The position numbers were made by a program, and so were the translations under genes. Shown piece by piece: positions 9,080 to 17,808 of a DNA stretch of 64,000 bases. The stretch lies in assembly GCF_041447285.1 (NCBI RefSeq), contig NZ_JBGMEB010000010.1, positions 62,001 through 126,000 of the forward strand, written 5' to 3'. The notes beneath the pieces are model-generated. The model saw nothing but the letters and a program-made list of their open reading frames with translations. It ran no database searches and was not told the DNA's origin. This DNA is from Methanomethylovorans sp041447285. GTDB lineage: Archaea > Halobacteriota > Methanosarcinia > Methanosarcinales > Methanosarcinaceae. Each line of letters opens with the position of its first letter. Position 1 is the stretch's first letter.

Positions 9080-9598
9080 TTACACTTTGTTGATCTGTAT
9101 CGTACCTGACATGTTTTTAATATGCTCGCCGCCTGATATGACATATCCTAACTCATATAATCCACCTACAGAGCCAAAGCTATCATAAAACATTACCACG
9201 TCTCCCCATGGAGCATAATATGCAAGCGTTCCAAACCGTGCATTTGCCAGGGGCGTGTTAGTTGTATCGAGTTTTTGGGGTGGATAAAATATCTTTTCAT
9301 TACTGCTGTAATCTTCAACATCGACCGCTAAAGGCAATTGTTCATAGAGTTCTTTTGCAGCGTTCCCATCATTGAGTTCAAAGATCGTTGTTTCTCCATT
9401 TGCTTGAATACTGATTATCATTCCTGTTTCCTCCCTTCCTTGTCTAGTTCCATCGTGTTCATCTTCTGATTGATTACTGGTGTTTCTTTGATCCTCATGT
9501 TCAATGCATCCCATCACTAAATTTACCAGCAAAAAAACTCCAAAACAAATTACGATGAATTTTGTTCCATTATATTTGGGAGTAATTTTCATTGACAA
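9080..9598 (-). CDS. cyclophilin-like fold lipoprotein
   Basis: 172 residues. An N-terminal hydrophobic segment ends in a lipobox (LVMGC), so the mature protein is probably lipid-anchored outside the cell. After a charged linker the domain from about residue 58 (GMIISIQANGETTIFELND) with LAYYAPWGDVVMFYD and LYELGYVISGGEHI matches the cyclophilin-like family (Cyclophil_like2) of uncharacterised small proteins. Proline isomerase activity should not be assumed, because these lack the classical active site. It is the last gene of a three-gene operon (hydrolase, DUF3737, this gene) with a 12-bp gap to DUF3737. Confidence 0.8.
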   Translation of the reverse strand: MSMKITPKYNGTKFIVICFGVFLLVNLVMGCIEHEDQRNTSNQSEDEHDGTRQGREETGMIISIQANGETTIFELNDGNAAKELYEQLPLAVDVEDYSSNEKIFYPPQKLDTTNTPLANARFGTLAYYAPWGDVVMFYDSFGSVGGLYELGYVISGGEHIKNMSGTIQINKV

Positions 9599-9610
9599 AG
9601 CCTCACCTTG

Positions 9611-10552
9611 TTATGTTTCTTGCACAGACAGATCGTTTTTGTTGAAAACATTTCCATTATAAGTATCCGAATTGTGAATTTTTTCATTAAACAGCTCTTT
9701 CCGGATTTCGATGACACATGAAGCATCTTCTGGTTGATTCTTATCCAATATCACTTTTCCAATCGAATCCGCAATGATATGTCCGCGGCATGGATTTTTT
9801 ATACTTGTTATCGAACCTGTAATTGCAGCATGAACATCGCTGTATTCAAAGGCAAGATCACAATCGATCATTTCGCAATCTTCCAGAATCAAGCCTTTTG
9901 CATAACAAAGCGGCTGGGTTCCGATTATTTTACACCGGACAAGTTTGAGATTTTCAGAGTACCAACCGAGGTATTCACCTTTTACAATACTGTCTGAGAC
10001 TGTGACATTTTTGCAGTGCCAGAAAGCATCTTTTGTATCCAGACGGGAATTCCGGATCTCGACATTTTCCACATACTGAAAAGAGTATTTACCGTTCAAT
10101 ACAAAGTTATCAAGCATGATATCTGAGCTGTAGAAGAATGGATATTCAGACTCAAGCTCTGTATTCTTTATCGTTATTCTGCGTGATAACCATCCAAATT
10201 CGGATGAATGGATACTACAATTTTCAATAGTGATATCTTCGCATTCCCTTACAGCTTTAATGCCTGCAATATGACTTTCTTTTATTGTCACATGTTTGCT
10301 ATACCATAATGCAGCACGGCATGTTTCTGTCATACGGCTATTTTCAATATGAGCGTTCCTGACATGCCAGAATGGATAACGAAGCCTGAAGTCACAATCT
10401 GAAACGTATATGTCTGCACTTTCCTTTAAAGCAGATTCTCCATCGCGAGGGCCATCAAAGATGCAACGAGTGATTGTCGCTTCATGTGTGCCGTACAGGG
10501 CACGCTCTTCATCCATTGTCAAGTCGTTAAACGCATTAGTTTTTTGACTCAT
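9611..10552 (-). CDS. DUF3737 family right-handed beta-helix protein
   Basis: 313 residues built of short repeated rungs of about 20 residues (AHIENSRMTETC, VTIKESHIAGIK, ITIENCSIHSSE, VEIRNSRLDTKD, VTVSDSIVKGEY), the pattern of a parallel beta-helix. The opening RALYGTHEATITRCIFDGPRDGESALKE-type region is typical of DUF3737, a family mostly seen in gut and anaerobic bacteria with unknown function. There is no signal peptide, so it is probably cytoplasmic. It sits 14 bp after the hydrolase gene and 12 bp before the cyclophilin-like lipoprotein gene, in one operon. Confidence 0.85.
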   Translation of the reverse strand: MSQKTNAFNDLTMDEERALYGTHEATITRCIFDGPRDGESALKESADIYVSDCDFRLRYPFWHVRNAHIENSRMTETCRAALWYSKHVTIKESHIAGIKAVRECEDITIENCSIHSSEFGWLSRRITIKNTELESEYPFFYSSDIMLDNFVLNGKYSFQYVENVEIRNSRLDTKDAFWHCKNVTVSDSIVKGEYLGWYSENLKLVRCKIIGTQPLCYAKGLILEDCEMIDCDLAFEYSDVHAAITGSITSIKNPCRGHIIADSIGKVILDKNQPEDASCVIEIRKELFNEKIHNSDTYNGNVFNKNDLSVQET

Positions 10553-10566
10553 TATTTGAACCTTTT

Positions 10567-11550
10567 TTATGCTAGATTTTCTTTGAAGAATGATTCCAGT
10601 TTGTCAAATGGGATCATATCAGTCCTATCATACAGATCGATATGTCTTGCACCGGGAACAATGTAGAGTTCTTTGGGTTCAGCAGCCATTTCATAGGCAT
10701 CTTCACTAAAATATCTGGAATGAGCATTCTCACCAATGATGAACAGAATTGGTCTTGGTGAAATCGTATCAATGTAGTTCAGCAAAGGGAAGTTCATGAA
10801 TGACATGCTACTTGTCGCAGTGAATGCACCTATTGAATTCGGATGATGTCCGCGTTTCATTCCATAATATTCAAAAAACTCACTTGAAATAGGATCTAAT
10901 CCTTCGGGAATAGCATCAACAGGCTCTTTAGGGAAACCTATTGACACTTCTGGATTACCATTTTTAAAATCTTTCCAACGCTGTTCACCTAGTTGAACAA
11001 AGATTTGAGCACGCTGTTCATCAGTCATTGAATCTTCCCAGCCTTTTCTCATTACTCTGCTCATGTCATACATACTTACAGTGGCAACGGCTTTTAGACG
11101 GAGATCAACCTGCGCTGCTGTAATTGCAAATCCACCACTGCCACAGATACCGATAGCACCGATCCTGGTTCTGTCCACGAAAGGACGTGTTCCGAGGAAA
11201 TCTACTCCTGCACTGAAATCTTCAACAAATATATCCGGAGATGAAATATGTCTTGGTTCACCACCACATTCTCCGTTATATGATTCATCGAATGCAATGG
11301 CAACAAATCCTCTTTCTGCCATATTCTGTGCATAGATGCCAGCACCTTGCTCTTTTACACCACCATAAGGCGTTCCTATAACAAGTGCCGGATATTGCTT
11401 AGACTTGTCCATATCTTTTGACAGGTACATGTCTGCTGCAACGGTAATTCCGTACCTGTTCTTATAGGATACTTTTTCTACAGTTACCTTTTCACTGAGT
11501 TCAAAGGTTTTCCCATTAGATTCATTTTTAGATTCCATATTTTCCGACAT
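10567..11550 (-). CDS. alpha/beta hydrolase of the dienelactone-hydrolase/X-Pro peptidase type
   Basis: About 327 residues from the ATG at 11548-11550. That start follows ATAAAAGGAGAACTAAAA, a far better site than any for the longer frame reaching 11664, which would run into the upstream dyads. The nucleophile elbow is GICGSGG, with Cys before Ser and oxyanion-type glycines. The late His lies in PGARHIDLYD, and the acid is probably in FIIGENAHSRYF or nearby. The family hydrolyses small esters or peptides, and the substrate is unknown. First gene of the hydrolase-DUF3737-cyclophilin-like operon. TetR-type dyads lie at 11634-11651 and 11694-11707. Confidence 0.85.
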   Translation of the reverse strand: MSENMESKNESNGKTFELSEKVTVEKVSYKNRYGITVAADMYLSKDMDKSKQYPALVIGTPYGGVKEQGAGIYAQNMAERGFVAIAFDESYNGECGGEPRHISSPDIFVEDFSAGVDFLGTRPFVDRTRIGAIGICGSGGFAITAAQVDLRLKAVATVSMYDMSRVMRKGWEDSMTDEQRAQIFVQLGEQRWKDFKNGNPEVSIGFPKEPVDAIPEGLDPISSEFFEYYGMKRGHHPNSIGAFTATSSMSFMNFPLLNYIDTISPRPILFIIGENAHSRYFSEDAYEMAAEPKELYIVPGARHIDLYDRTDMIPFDKLESFFKENLA

Positions 11551-11861
11551 TTTTAGTTCTCCTTTTATGTTATGACTCAGATCAAATCCTCTATTTTCTT
11601 TTTCTGGAAGTGTTATATATTCAACAAATAATGTGATTGAGTAATCAGTCACGATTTTTTGCACAACTTCAAATAGGGAAGAGTATTAAAGAGTGACTAA
11701 TCAGTCAGGTCTATGATATGTATCCTGGTATATAAAGATAAGCATTACAGGAAATAATATAATAGGAATAATGAATCGAAGTTCCTCTCCATTTTTCCTC
11801 AATGATACAAGGCTTCTCAATGTTCTCTGCTAACGATAAACCTGGATTATGTAGTTCCATG
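11551..11861. promoter_or_regulatory. hydrolase-operon promoter with two TetR-type dyads
   Basis: Two dyads lie upstream of the hydrolase gene. The first is a compound site at 11634-11651: TGATT-GAGT-AATCA overlapping TGAGT-AATC-AGTCA. The second is the exact form TGACT-AATC-AGTCA at 11694-11707. A TATA-like string (gttatatatt) lies at about 11611-11620 between the dyads and the gene. No gene is seen in the rest of the stretch to 11861. Confidence 0.65.
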
Positions 11862-13001
11862 TCAGATATCCCACCACGAAGCAGGAGGCATTTGCATGTC
11901 TGAATCTAACAGTACTGTCTCACCAATCTTCGGGACAATTATATTTACTTCTCTTTCATTTGCTTCTTCTAGTGCCCTTTCTATTGGTTCATTCCAACCA
12001 TGATTAGCTAATGTAAATGCTCCCCAATGCGTCAACATCATAGTCTTACCATTCACATCCAGGTTAGCCTGAACAGATTGCTCCGGCACCATATGAATAT
12101 CTGCCCAACGCCGGTCATATTGGGCACCTTCGATCAAGGTTATATTGAAAGGTCCGTATTGGTTCCCGATATCCTTAAAATGTGGACCGTATCCACCGTC
12201 TCCACTGGTATATATTCGGGTTTTGTTTCCCAGAATGACCCATCCACCCCAGAGTGTACTATTAATATTAAATGGATCTCTTCCTGAAAAATGTCTTGCA
12301 GGTGTCAAAGCAACGGTTAAGCCCTGATACTCCGTTTCTTCCCACCAATTGAGTTCAGTAACTTTTTCTTCTGGAATACCCCATCTAACCAAATGGGCAC
12401 TAACCCCAAGTGGAACAAAGAAATGTGATGTTTTGTTGTTTAGTTTTACAATAGACTGATAATCTAAGTGGTCATAATGGTCATGTGTAATAAAAACTAC
12501 ATCAATAGGTGGCATATCCTCAATAAGATGCAGCATTATATCTTCACTGTATTCATATCTTTTAATTCCCACAAATGAAACAGGTGACGCAATGTTACTC
12601 AGCATAGGGTCTATCAATAACTTTTTATTATCAACGCTAAGCAGAAAAGCAGAGTGTCCAAACCAGGTCAGACTATCATTTTCACTTTTTATTTTGTTCC
12701 AGTCAATGGCCGAAACAGGAATCGGAACCGTCGGATTGCGGGCTTTAGCTTCTGAAGTAGACTCCTCATTAGTTGATGAAGAGTATGAGGAATTTATAGC
12801 CAACTCCATAGGATACTCATTAATAAATTTTCCATTAACATAATTATTCAAATTTTGATACATTTCCTTTTGTTCTTTCGTTGGATTACCACCGAAAGCT
12901 GGGTGTATGTTCATAAATAAAATAATACCTACACAAAGTAGAAGCAAAAAACAGAATAAATGAAACACAGTCTTTTTGATTTTGATCATTTTCCGATCCA
13001 T
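11862..13001 (-). CDS. membrane-anchored metallo-beta-lactamase-fold hydrolase
   Basis: 379 residues. An N-terminal membrane helix (about 10-30, signal anchor) is followed by a linker and then an MBL domain of the UlaG/NAPE-PLD-like class (COG2220). The metal motif is THDHYDHLD, with later ligands in TPARHFSGRD, SGDGGYG and LTHWGAF. Such enzymes cleave phosphodiester or lactone bonds, and the substrate is unknown. The helix should place the catalytic domain outside the membrane. Either Met1 or Met5 may start the protein, and neither has a strong ribosome site. It lies between the hydrolase operon and the TetR gene on the same strand. Confidence 0.82.
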   Translation of the reverse strand: MDRKMIKIKKTVFHLFCFLLLLCVGIILFMNIHPAFGGNPTKEQKEMYQNLNNYVNGKFINEYPMELAINSSYSSSTNEESTSEAKARNPTVPIPVSAIDWNKIKSENDSLTWFGHSAFLLSVDNKKLLIDPMLSNIASPVSFVGIKRYEYSEDIMLHLIEDMPPIDVVFITHDHYDHLDYQSIVKLNNKTSHFFVPLGVSAHLVRWGIPEEKVTELNWWEETEYQGLTVALTPARHFSGRDPFNINSTLWGGWVILGNKTRIYTSGDGGYGPHFKDIGNQYGPFNITLIEGAQYDRRWADIHMVPEQSVQANLDVNGKTMMLTHWGAFTLANHGWNEPIERALEEANEREVNIIVPKIGETVLLDSDMQMPPASWWDI

Positions 13002-13081
13002 CTATTCATTTTTCATGATATGAGTCCCTGTCGAGCTGATTCTAGAGCTACCGGTCACTCACTAATGTGATGAAAAAAATA

Positions 13082-13657
13082 TTATTTTTTGGCCAGACCT
13101 TCCCAGACAATCTTAAATCCATCTTCAATAACCTTATCTTTGTCCTGTGGTTCTGAATCCAGAATTAAGTTCACCACTGTCCTGCTGGATTGATAGAACA
13201 TTGCAATGACCAGTTCTGCAGAATAATCCTTAATATCGCCATTTGCTATTCCTTCTTTCACAAGATCATGAAGGAAAACATATTCTTTCATGACTACTTC
13301 ACGGGTATAGTTTGTTATGTAAGGAGAAGAGCAGAACTGTCCGACAAAAAGAAAATCTTCTGGATTGTAGAGTCCCCATTCAATCATATTGTACCAGATT
13401 TTCTTTAATTTATCATGAAAGGTGCTCTGTGTCTGGAGATCTTCCCCCATGCTGCGACTTAATTTTCCCTTCACATCAAAATACAGACCATTGATGAGAT
13501 CCTCTTTAGTAGGGAAATAATTGAATAAAGTGCCTGTGGCTACACCTGCTTCTTTTGAAATCTGGGCAGTGGATGTTCCGTGGAAGCCTCTTTCAGTAAA
13601 AAGCTTCAGAGCTGCTTGCAGAAGGGCTGCTTTTTTGTCTTCAACCTGTTTTTTCAT
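13082..13657 (-). CDS. TetR-family transcriptional regulator (first paralogue)
   Basis: 191 residues. The TetR HTH occupies about residues 8-55 (ALKLFTERGFHGTSTAQISKEAG, recognition helix VATGTLFNYFPTKE). The rest is a helical ligand-binding domain. The recognition helix is almost identical to that of the TetR protein at 15175, so both may read the same DNA. It diverges from the Fe-S aldo/keto reductase gene at 13884. A perfect dyad TGACTAATTAGTCA at 13674-13687 lies 17 bp before its start, as expected for autoregulation. The ligand is unknown. Confidence 0.92.
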   Translation of the reverse strand: MKKQVEDKKAALLQAALKLFTERGFHGTSTAQISKEAGVATGTLFNYFPTKEDLINGLYFDVKGKLSRSMGEDLQTQSTFHDKLKKIWYNMIEWGLYNPEDFLFVGQFCSSPYITNYTREVVMKEYVFLHDLVKEGIANGDIKDYSAELVIAMFYQSSRTVVNLILDSEPQDKDKVIEDGFKIVWEGLAKK

Positions 13658-13673
13658 GAATTATCTCTGAGAT

Positions 13674-13687
13674 TGACTAATTAGTCA
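13674..13687. promoter_or_regulatory. perfect TetR-type palindrome TGACTAATTAGTCA
   Basis: A 14-bp perfect palindrome placed 17 bp upstream of the TetR start at 13657. It is the best-formed member of the TGAYT-N4-ARTCA series seen at 8782, 8829, 11634, 11694 and 13842. Its position fits autorepression of the regulator. Confidence 0.75.
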
Positions 13688-13841
13688 TTTATGTAATAAT
13701 AAAAAGGTTTTAAATAAATAGTTTATGGTGCTTTTCCTTAAATTTGTAAAAGCATCAGCCCTCAACCTGCATCAACATCTCGACTCCTCCTTAAAGCAAA
13801 AAATACGGAAATTCTAAATACTTCAAAGCACAATACTAGAT

Positions 13842-13855
13842 TGACTAATCAGTCT
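13842..13855. promoter_or_regulatory. TetR-type operator upstream of the second Fe-S AKR
   Basis: TGACT-AATC-AGTC(T) lies 29-42 bp upstream of the AKR start at 13884. It is enclosed in a wider dyad, with CTAGA at 13837-13841 and TCTAG at 13853-13857. The shape agrees with the other sites of the group. Regulation by the divergent TetR is inferred. Confidence 0.7.
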
Positions 13856-13883
13856 AGTGGTAATAGGATTGGAGACAGAACAA

Positions 13884-15122
13884 ATGCTCTACAGAGAAGT
13901 GCCTAAAAGAGGAGACAAATTATCGATACTCGGACTTGGAGCCATGAGGCTTCCCGAAAAGGATGGTGCTATTGATCGACAGAAAGCTACAGCCCTTGTC
14001 CGCCATGCAATTGACAGCGGAATAAATTATGTTGATACCGCATGGACCTACCATAAAGATCAGAGCGAAGCCTTTCTTGGAGAAGCCCTGTCAGATGGCT
14101 ATCGTGAAAAAGTAAGACTTGCCACAAAAATGCCACACTGGCTTGTTAAGGACCAGCAGGACATGGATAAATTATTGAGTATCCAGTTAAACAGGCTACG
14201 TACTGATCATATTGATTACTACTTCATTCATTCCCTCACAGCAGGCGGCTGGAAGAAAATAAAAGAAAAAGGAGTTCTGGAATTCCTTGACAGAGCAAAA
14301 AAGGATGGAAGTATAAGGAATGCCGGTTTTTCTTTCCATGATAATGTTGAAGTTTTTAAAGAAATCGTTGATTCCTATGACTGGGATGTCTGTCTGATAC
14401 AGTATAATTTCCTTGATGAGAAACACCAGGCAGGAACAGAAGGTTTGAAATACGCAGCAATGAAAGGTATTGCTGTTATCGTGATGGAACCTCTGCGCGG
14501 TGGAAGCCTTGTCAGGAACATACCACTTGAGGTGGCAAAGATATGGAATGAAGTAGATGTCAAAAGAACACCTGCACAGTGGGCTCTCAGATGGATCTGG
14601 AACCATCCGGAAGTTACTCTTGTTCTCTCAGGCATGAACGAAATATCTCAGGTAGATGAGAATATCAGGACAGCATCAGAGGGGTATCCGTATTCACTGA
14701 CAGAAAAGGAGCTGGAGACCGTCCAAAGAGTTGCAGAAAAGTATAGGAACCTTATGATGATACCGTGCACAGGCTGCGGGTATTGTATGCCATGTCCTGT
14801 CGGCGTTGATATACCTGGATGTTTTGACCTGTACAACAGTAAGATGATATTCAAGGGCATAAGTGATCATGATACACAATACAGGTATCTCATACATCAG
14901 ATGGGTATTCTTGGAAAGAACAGCGCTGCTTCCCTTTGTGTGGAATGTGGGAAATGCAAGAAGCATTGTCCTCAGCATATTGATATACCTGAAAAGATGA
15001 AAGAAGTGGAAGCCCAATTCGAAAAGCCGATAACAAAACTCACCGCTAAGACCATGAAGTTGATACTGCCACTTTTCAGGCAAGTAACTCTACTGCGAAA
15101 CCGGCAAAGTAGCAAGAACTAG
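13884..15122 (+). CDS. aldo/keto reductase with two C-terminal [4Fe-4S] motifs (second paralogue)
   Basis: 412 residues from the ATG at 13884 (GGAG ten bases upstream). A GTG at 13857 overlaps the operator and is less likely, and the opening MLYREVPKRGD then aligns with MLYRKMPKNGD of the paralogue at 8735. The AKR tetrad is present by pattern (VDTAWTYH with Asp and Tyr, LATKMP with Lys, YYFIHS with His). The Fe-S motifs are CTGCGYCMPC and CVECGKCKKHC. The protein continues past the second motif with a basic, hydrophobic tail (LILPLFRQVTLLRNRQ). It is followed by a TetR gene after 52 bp. Confidence 0.92.
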   Translation: MLYREVPKRGDKLSILGLGAMRLPEKDGAIDRQKATALVRHAIDSGINYVDTAWTYHKDQSEAFLGEALSDGYREKVRLATKMPHWLVKDQQDMDKLLSIQLNRLRTDHIDYYFIHSLTAGGWKKIKEKGVLEFLDRAKKDGSIRNAGFSFHDNVEVFKEIVDSYDWDVCLIQYNFLDEKHQAGTEGLKYAAMKGIAVIVMEPLRGGSLVRNIPLEVAKIWNEVDVKRTPAQWALRWIWNHPEVTLVLSGMNEISQVDENIRTASEGYPYSLTEKELETVQRVAEKYRNLMMIPCTGCGYCMPCPVGVDIPGCFDLYNSKMIFKGISDHDTQYRYLIHQMGILGKNSAASLCVECGKCKKHCPQHIDIPEKMKEVEAQFEKPITKLTAKTMKLILPLFRQVTLLRNRQSSKN

Positions 15123-15174
15123 AAGCAAGAGACAGATATTTAAAAATAACAAAAACCTGCATTCATTAAATCAC

Positions 15175-15753
15175 ATGACCGAGAAGCAAACCGATAAAAG
15201 ACAGGCAATCCTTGATACTGCTCTGCTACTTTTCACAGAACGGGGATTTCATGGCACTCCGACATCATTGATAGCAAAGGAAGCTGGAGTGGCAACTGGC
15301 ACGCTTTTCCATTATTTCAAAACGAAAGAAGAACTTATAGAGACTCTGTACCTTGATATAAAGAAAGAATCAGGATCAGTGTTAAGTGAAGCAGCCAGAA
15401 CAAATGGCAGCTGCATGGAAATACTGGATAATATTGGCATGGAATTTGCCAAATGGGGTCTTGAAAACCCCAGAAAGATACATTTCATGCAACAGTTCTG
15501 CTACTCACCCTTTATTTCAAAAGCTGCGCATGAGGAAGGTATTTCAAATTTTGCATTTCTCCACGACCAGATAGAAACAGGGATAAAAGAAGGCTGGATA
15601 AGGAATTATCCGCCTGAAGTAATAATCTCCATAGTCTCATCCGGGCTCATGTCCGCAATTCTTGCCGCTTCACGCGAGAAAGCTCCAAAGAAGCAACATG
15701 CTGTTCTAAGCCAATCCATCGATCTGATACTGCATGGAATTATGAAAGAGTGA
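15175..15753 (+). CDS. TetR-family transcriptional regulator (second paralogue)
   Basis: 192 residues, close kin of the TetR protein at 13082: LLLFTERGFHGTPTSLIAKEAG then VATGTLFHYFKTKEE in the HTH. It lies directly downstream of the Fe-S AKR gene and is probably co-transcribed with it, since no dyad of the TGACT type is seen in the 52-bp gap. Two regulators with nearly the same recognition helix suggest that they share operators but respond to different ligands. That is inference. Confidence 0.9.
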   Translation: MTEKQTDKRQAILDTALLLFTERGFHGTPTSLIAKEAGVATGTLFHYFKTKEELIETLYLDIKKESGSVLSEAARTNGSCMEILDNIGMEFAKWGLENPRKIHFMQQFCYSPFISKAAHEEGISNFAFLHDQIETGIKEGWIRNYPPEVIISIVSSGLMSAILAASREKAPKKQHAVLSQSIDLILHGIMKE

Positions 15754-15788
15754 ATGTTACCTCATTCACCCATTCCCCATGCAAAGAG

Positions 15789-16601
15789 TTACTGCCACAT
15801 TACTTCAAGAGGCTTCCTGCGAGGAATTCCATACACTTTATATTTCGGATGGCCGAACATCATTGCATAAGCACATTTTCGTCCGGCAGGCAGGCCAAGT
15901 TCTTCCTGCAGAGGAGCATAGAATGTAGCAGCAGCCGCGACAAAGCCCGCCCAGCAAGTACCGATTCCAAATGCCGGTGCAGCTATATCAAAATGCGTAA
16001 GGGCAATAATGGCATCAACCGGCGCAAGCAGATTATCTTCAGGTATATGAGCAAAAAGCAGATGCGGGGCTCCCCGACAAATAGGATCTTCTCCCTGTTC
16101 CCATGCAGAAATAAGCATTGGAACAAAACTGCTCATTGGATGTGGAGTATTTTCCAGACTTCTCATCCATTCTATAGTGAGTCCTGCAATCTTTTTTACT
16201 TTCTCCGGGTCATGGATTACCAGCCACTGAACCGGCTGCCCGTTGCATCCGGAAGCAGCATAACAGGCAATATCAAGAACTTCAAGGATTTTCTCCTGCG
16301 GCACAGGCTTTTTGATAAAATGGCGCACAGACCTGCGTTTCTTTAGATTGAATTCCATATCCTTTTGAGAAATGTTGCCTGCATCGGCAGGAAGTACAAC
16401 TTTCTCTTCCGGACGAAGATTAAGTACAAGAGCCTGAGACGGGCAGAAAACCTCACAGTGTCCACAGTAAATGCAATGTGCAACATTTTTTTCCTGCACC
16501 TGAGGGATTCCATCAGTTAAATCGATTATATCTGAAGAACATACCTTTACACAAATACCACATTGTGTACACAGATCCTGATTTACAATTAGGAATGTCA
16601 T
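15789..16601 (-). CDS. nitroreductase with N-terminal 2x[4Fe-4S] ferredoxin domain
   Basis: 270 residues. Residues 11-53 hold two ferredoxin motifs (C11, C14, C17, C21 and C43, C46, C49, C53). A nitroreductase/FMN-reductase fold starts near residue 87 with KKRRSVRHF, the usual FMN-phosphate-binding start, followed by ASGCNGQPVQWLVI. The fusion passes electrons from ferredoxin to FMN. Such proteins are frequent in methanogens and clostridia, and substrates are mostly unknown. It converges with the TetR gene at 15175. No dyad of the TGACT type is seen upstream. Confidence 0.9.
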   Translation of the reverse strand: MTFLIVNQDLCTQCGICVKVCSSDIIDLTDGIPQVQEKNVAHCIYCGHCEVFCPSQALVLNLRPEEKVVLPADAGNISQKDMEFNLKKRRSVRHFIKKPVPQEKILEVLDIACYAASGCNGQPVQWLVIHDPEKVKKIAGLTIEWMRSLENTPHPMSSFVPMLISAWEQGEDPICRGAPHLLFAHIPEDNLLAPVDAIIALTHFDIAAPAFGIGTCWAGFVAAAATFYAPLQEELGLPAGRKCAYAMMFGHPKYKVYGIPRRKPLEVMWQ

Positions 16602-16682
16602 AAATTATCAAATCCTGGTCAGAGTTAATGTAATCAGCCAGTATTTATTTACTTCTCTTTTTTATTTGCCGGCGAATGTTTA

Positions 16683-17618
16683 TTATTTGACTACTGCATG
16701 GGCAAAATATGATCGGCAGCACACTGGCCGGCTTTCATTGACTCCATGGAAATAGGCTTTCTTATAATCCTTACTGTTTACACTGCAAACGTGGGAAAAA
16801 CCTCGTTGGATAAGAAATGACTCTAGCATTCCGTCCATGATGCCAAATTTTTGAGTTTCTCCATGTTGTGCCATGTCTTTTATACCATTCTTTATTTCGT
16901 TCTGATCGCACGCCTTACATTTAATCCCACATATTCCATCTGTCCTGTCAATACTGGATTTGTAGACATAATCGAAGATGATGGCACTCCCAGTACCGGA
17001 GTTTTTTACGATGAATGACAACATATCATCCACGGCTTTTGGCTCAAGGTAATAGATGAGTCCTTCCATTATGAAAACAGTCTTTTGAAACTTTTCATAT
17101 CCATGTTCTATCAACCGCTGCCCATAATTTTCGGTTTCAAAATCCACCGAAACATATGTAACGTGATCTGGGAGCGAGCCAAAAATATCTTTAATCTTTT
17201 CCATTTTCACGTTTTGAGTTCCTGGTTGATCAACCTCAAAAACTCTAACTTTGTCTCTTAATCCTTCTATTCTGTATGCTCGGGTATCGTACCCTGCACC
17301 TAGGATGACCAGTTGCTCAAGCCCATCATCAACAAACCCTTTTAAGAAATCATCAAAATATCTAACTCTTGCTGCTAATGAATTGTGAACCCCAGGGAAT
17401 GGAGTTTTAGATGGGTTATGAGCAGCCATTTCCATAAACATCGCATATTGTGGGCTAAGAAACCGAACAGCATAGGGATCATAACATATGCGTTCACCCT
17501 CTGGCTTGAGAGATTCAAGCGCTCTGACAAAAGCTACGTTCTCGGCTGTAAGACTTGATCCTTTTTTCTTTTCTCCGATTTCAACCATTTTGTTTTCTGT
17601 ATTGTTCGCTTTTTCCAT
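16683..17618 (-). CDS. TIGR00027/PpmP-type SAM methyltransferase
   Basis: 311 residues of the leucine-carboxyl-methyltransferase-like group (Pfam LCM, TIGR00027). SAM motif I is QLVILGAGYDTRAYR (about 102-116), and RICYDPYAVRFLSP before it is the usual family opening. The phrase FIMEGLIYYLEP matches the conserved EGVxxYL block. An unusual cysteine cluster, CGIKCKACD, lies at about residues 228-236. Products are unknown; relatives act in polyketide or small-molecule O-methylation. It diverges from the TetR gene at 17809 across a 22-bp dyad, so the pair is probably a regulator-target unit. Confidence 0.85.
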   Translation of the reverse strand: MEKANNTENKMVEIGEKKKGSSLTAENVAFVRALESLKPEGERICYDPYAVRFLSPQYAMFMEMAAHNPSKTPFPGVHNSLAARVRYFDDFLKGFVDDGLEQLVILGAGYDTRAYRIEGLRDKVRVFEVDQPGTQNVKMEKIKDIFGSLPDHVTYVSVDFETENYGQRLIEHGYEKFQKTVFIMEGLIYYLEPKAVDDMLSFIVKNSGTGSAIIFDYVYKSSIDRTDGICGIKCKACDQNEIKNGIKDMAQHGETQKFGIMDGMLESFLIQRGFSHVCSVNSKDYKKAYFHGVNESRPVCCRSYFAHAVVK

Positions 17619-17731
17619 AATGTCTCATCTCCTAGAACCTGATTCTGCTTATCTTGATTCTGATATCCCAATTTCTTCGGATTTTTTGCCATAGCCGATA
17701 GGCATCATAACGTTAGTACTTTATAGTAATT

Positions 17732-17753
17732 AAAGTTACTTAATAGTAACTTT
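17732..17753. promoter_or_regulatory. 22-bp dyad between methyltransferase and TetR genes
   Basis: AAAGTTACT at 17732-17740 and AGTAACTTT at 17745-17753 are exact reverse complements with TAAT between. A looser copy of the same half (AGTACTTTATAGTAA) lies just left at about 17716-17730. The location between divergent genes and the length fit a TetR operator, different in sequence from the TGACT series. Confidence 0.72.
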
Positions 17754-17808
17754 AGTGCTTTAGTGGTAAGTTATATATGAATTGACACCAAAGCTTGAGA
17801 GGGTGATC

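Noticed and set aside
15750..16346. 198-codon plus-strand frame opposite the nitroreductase gene
   Set aside because: Antisense shadow of a firmly identified Fe-S nitroreductase; Cys/His/Ser-rich with no family match.
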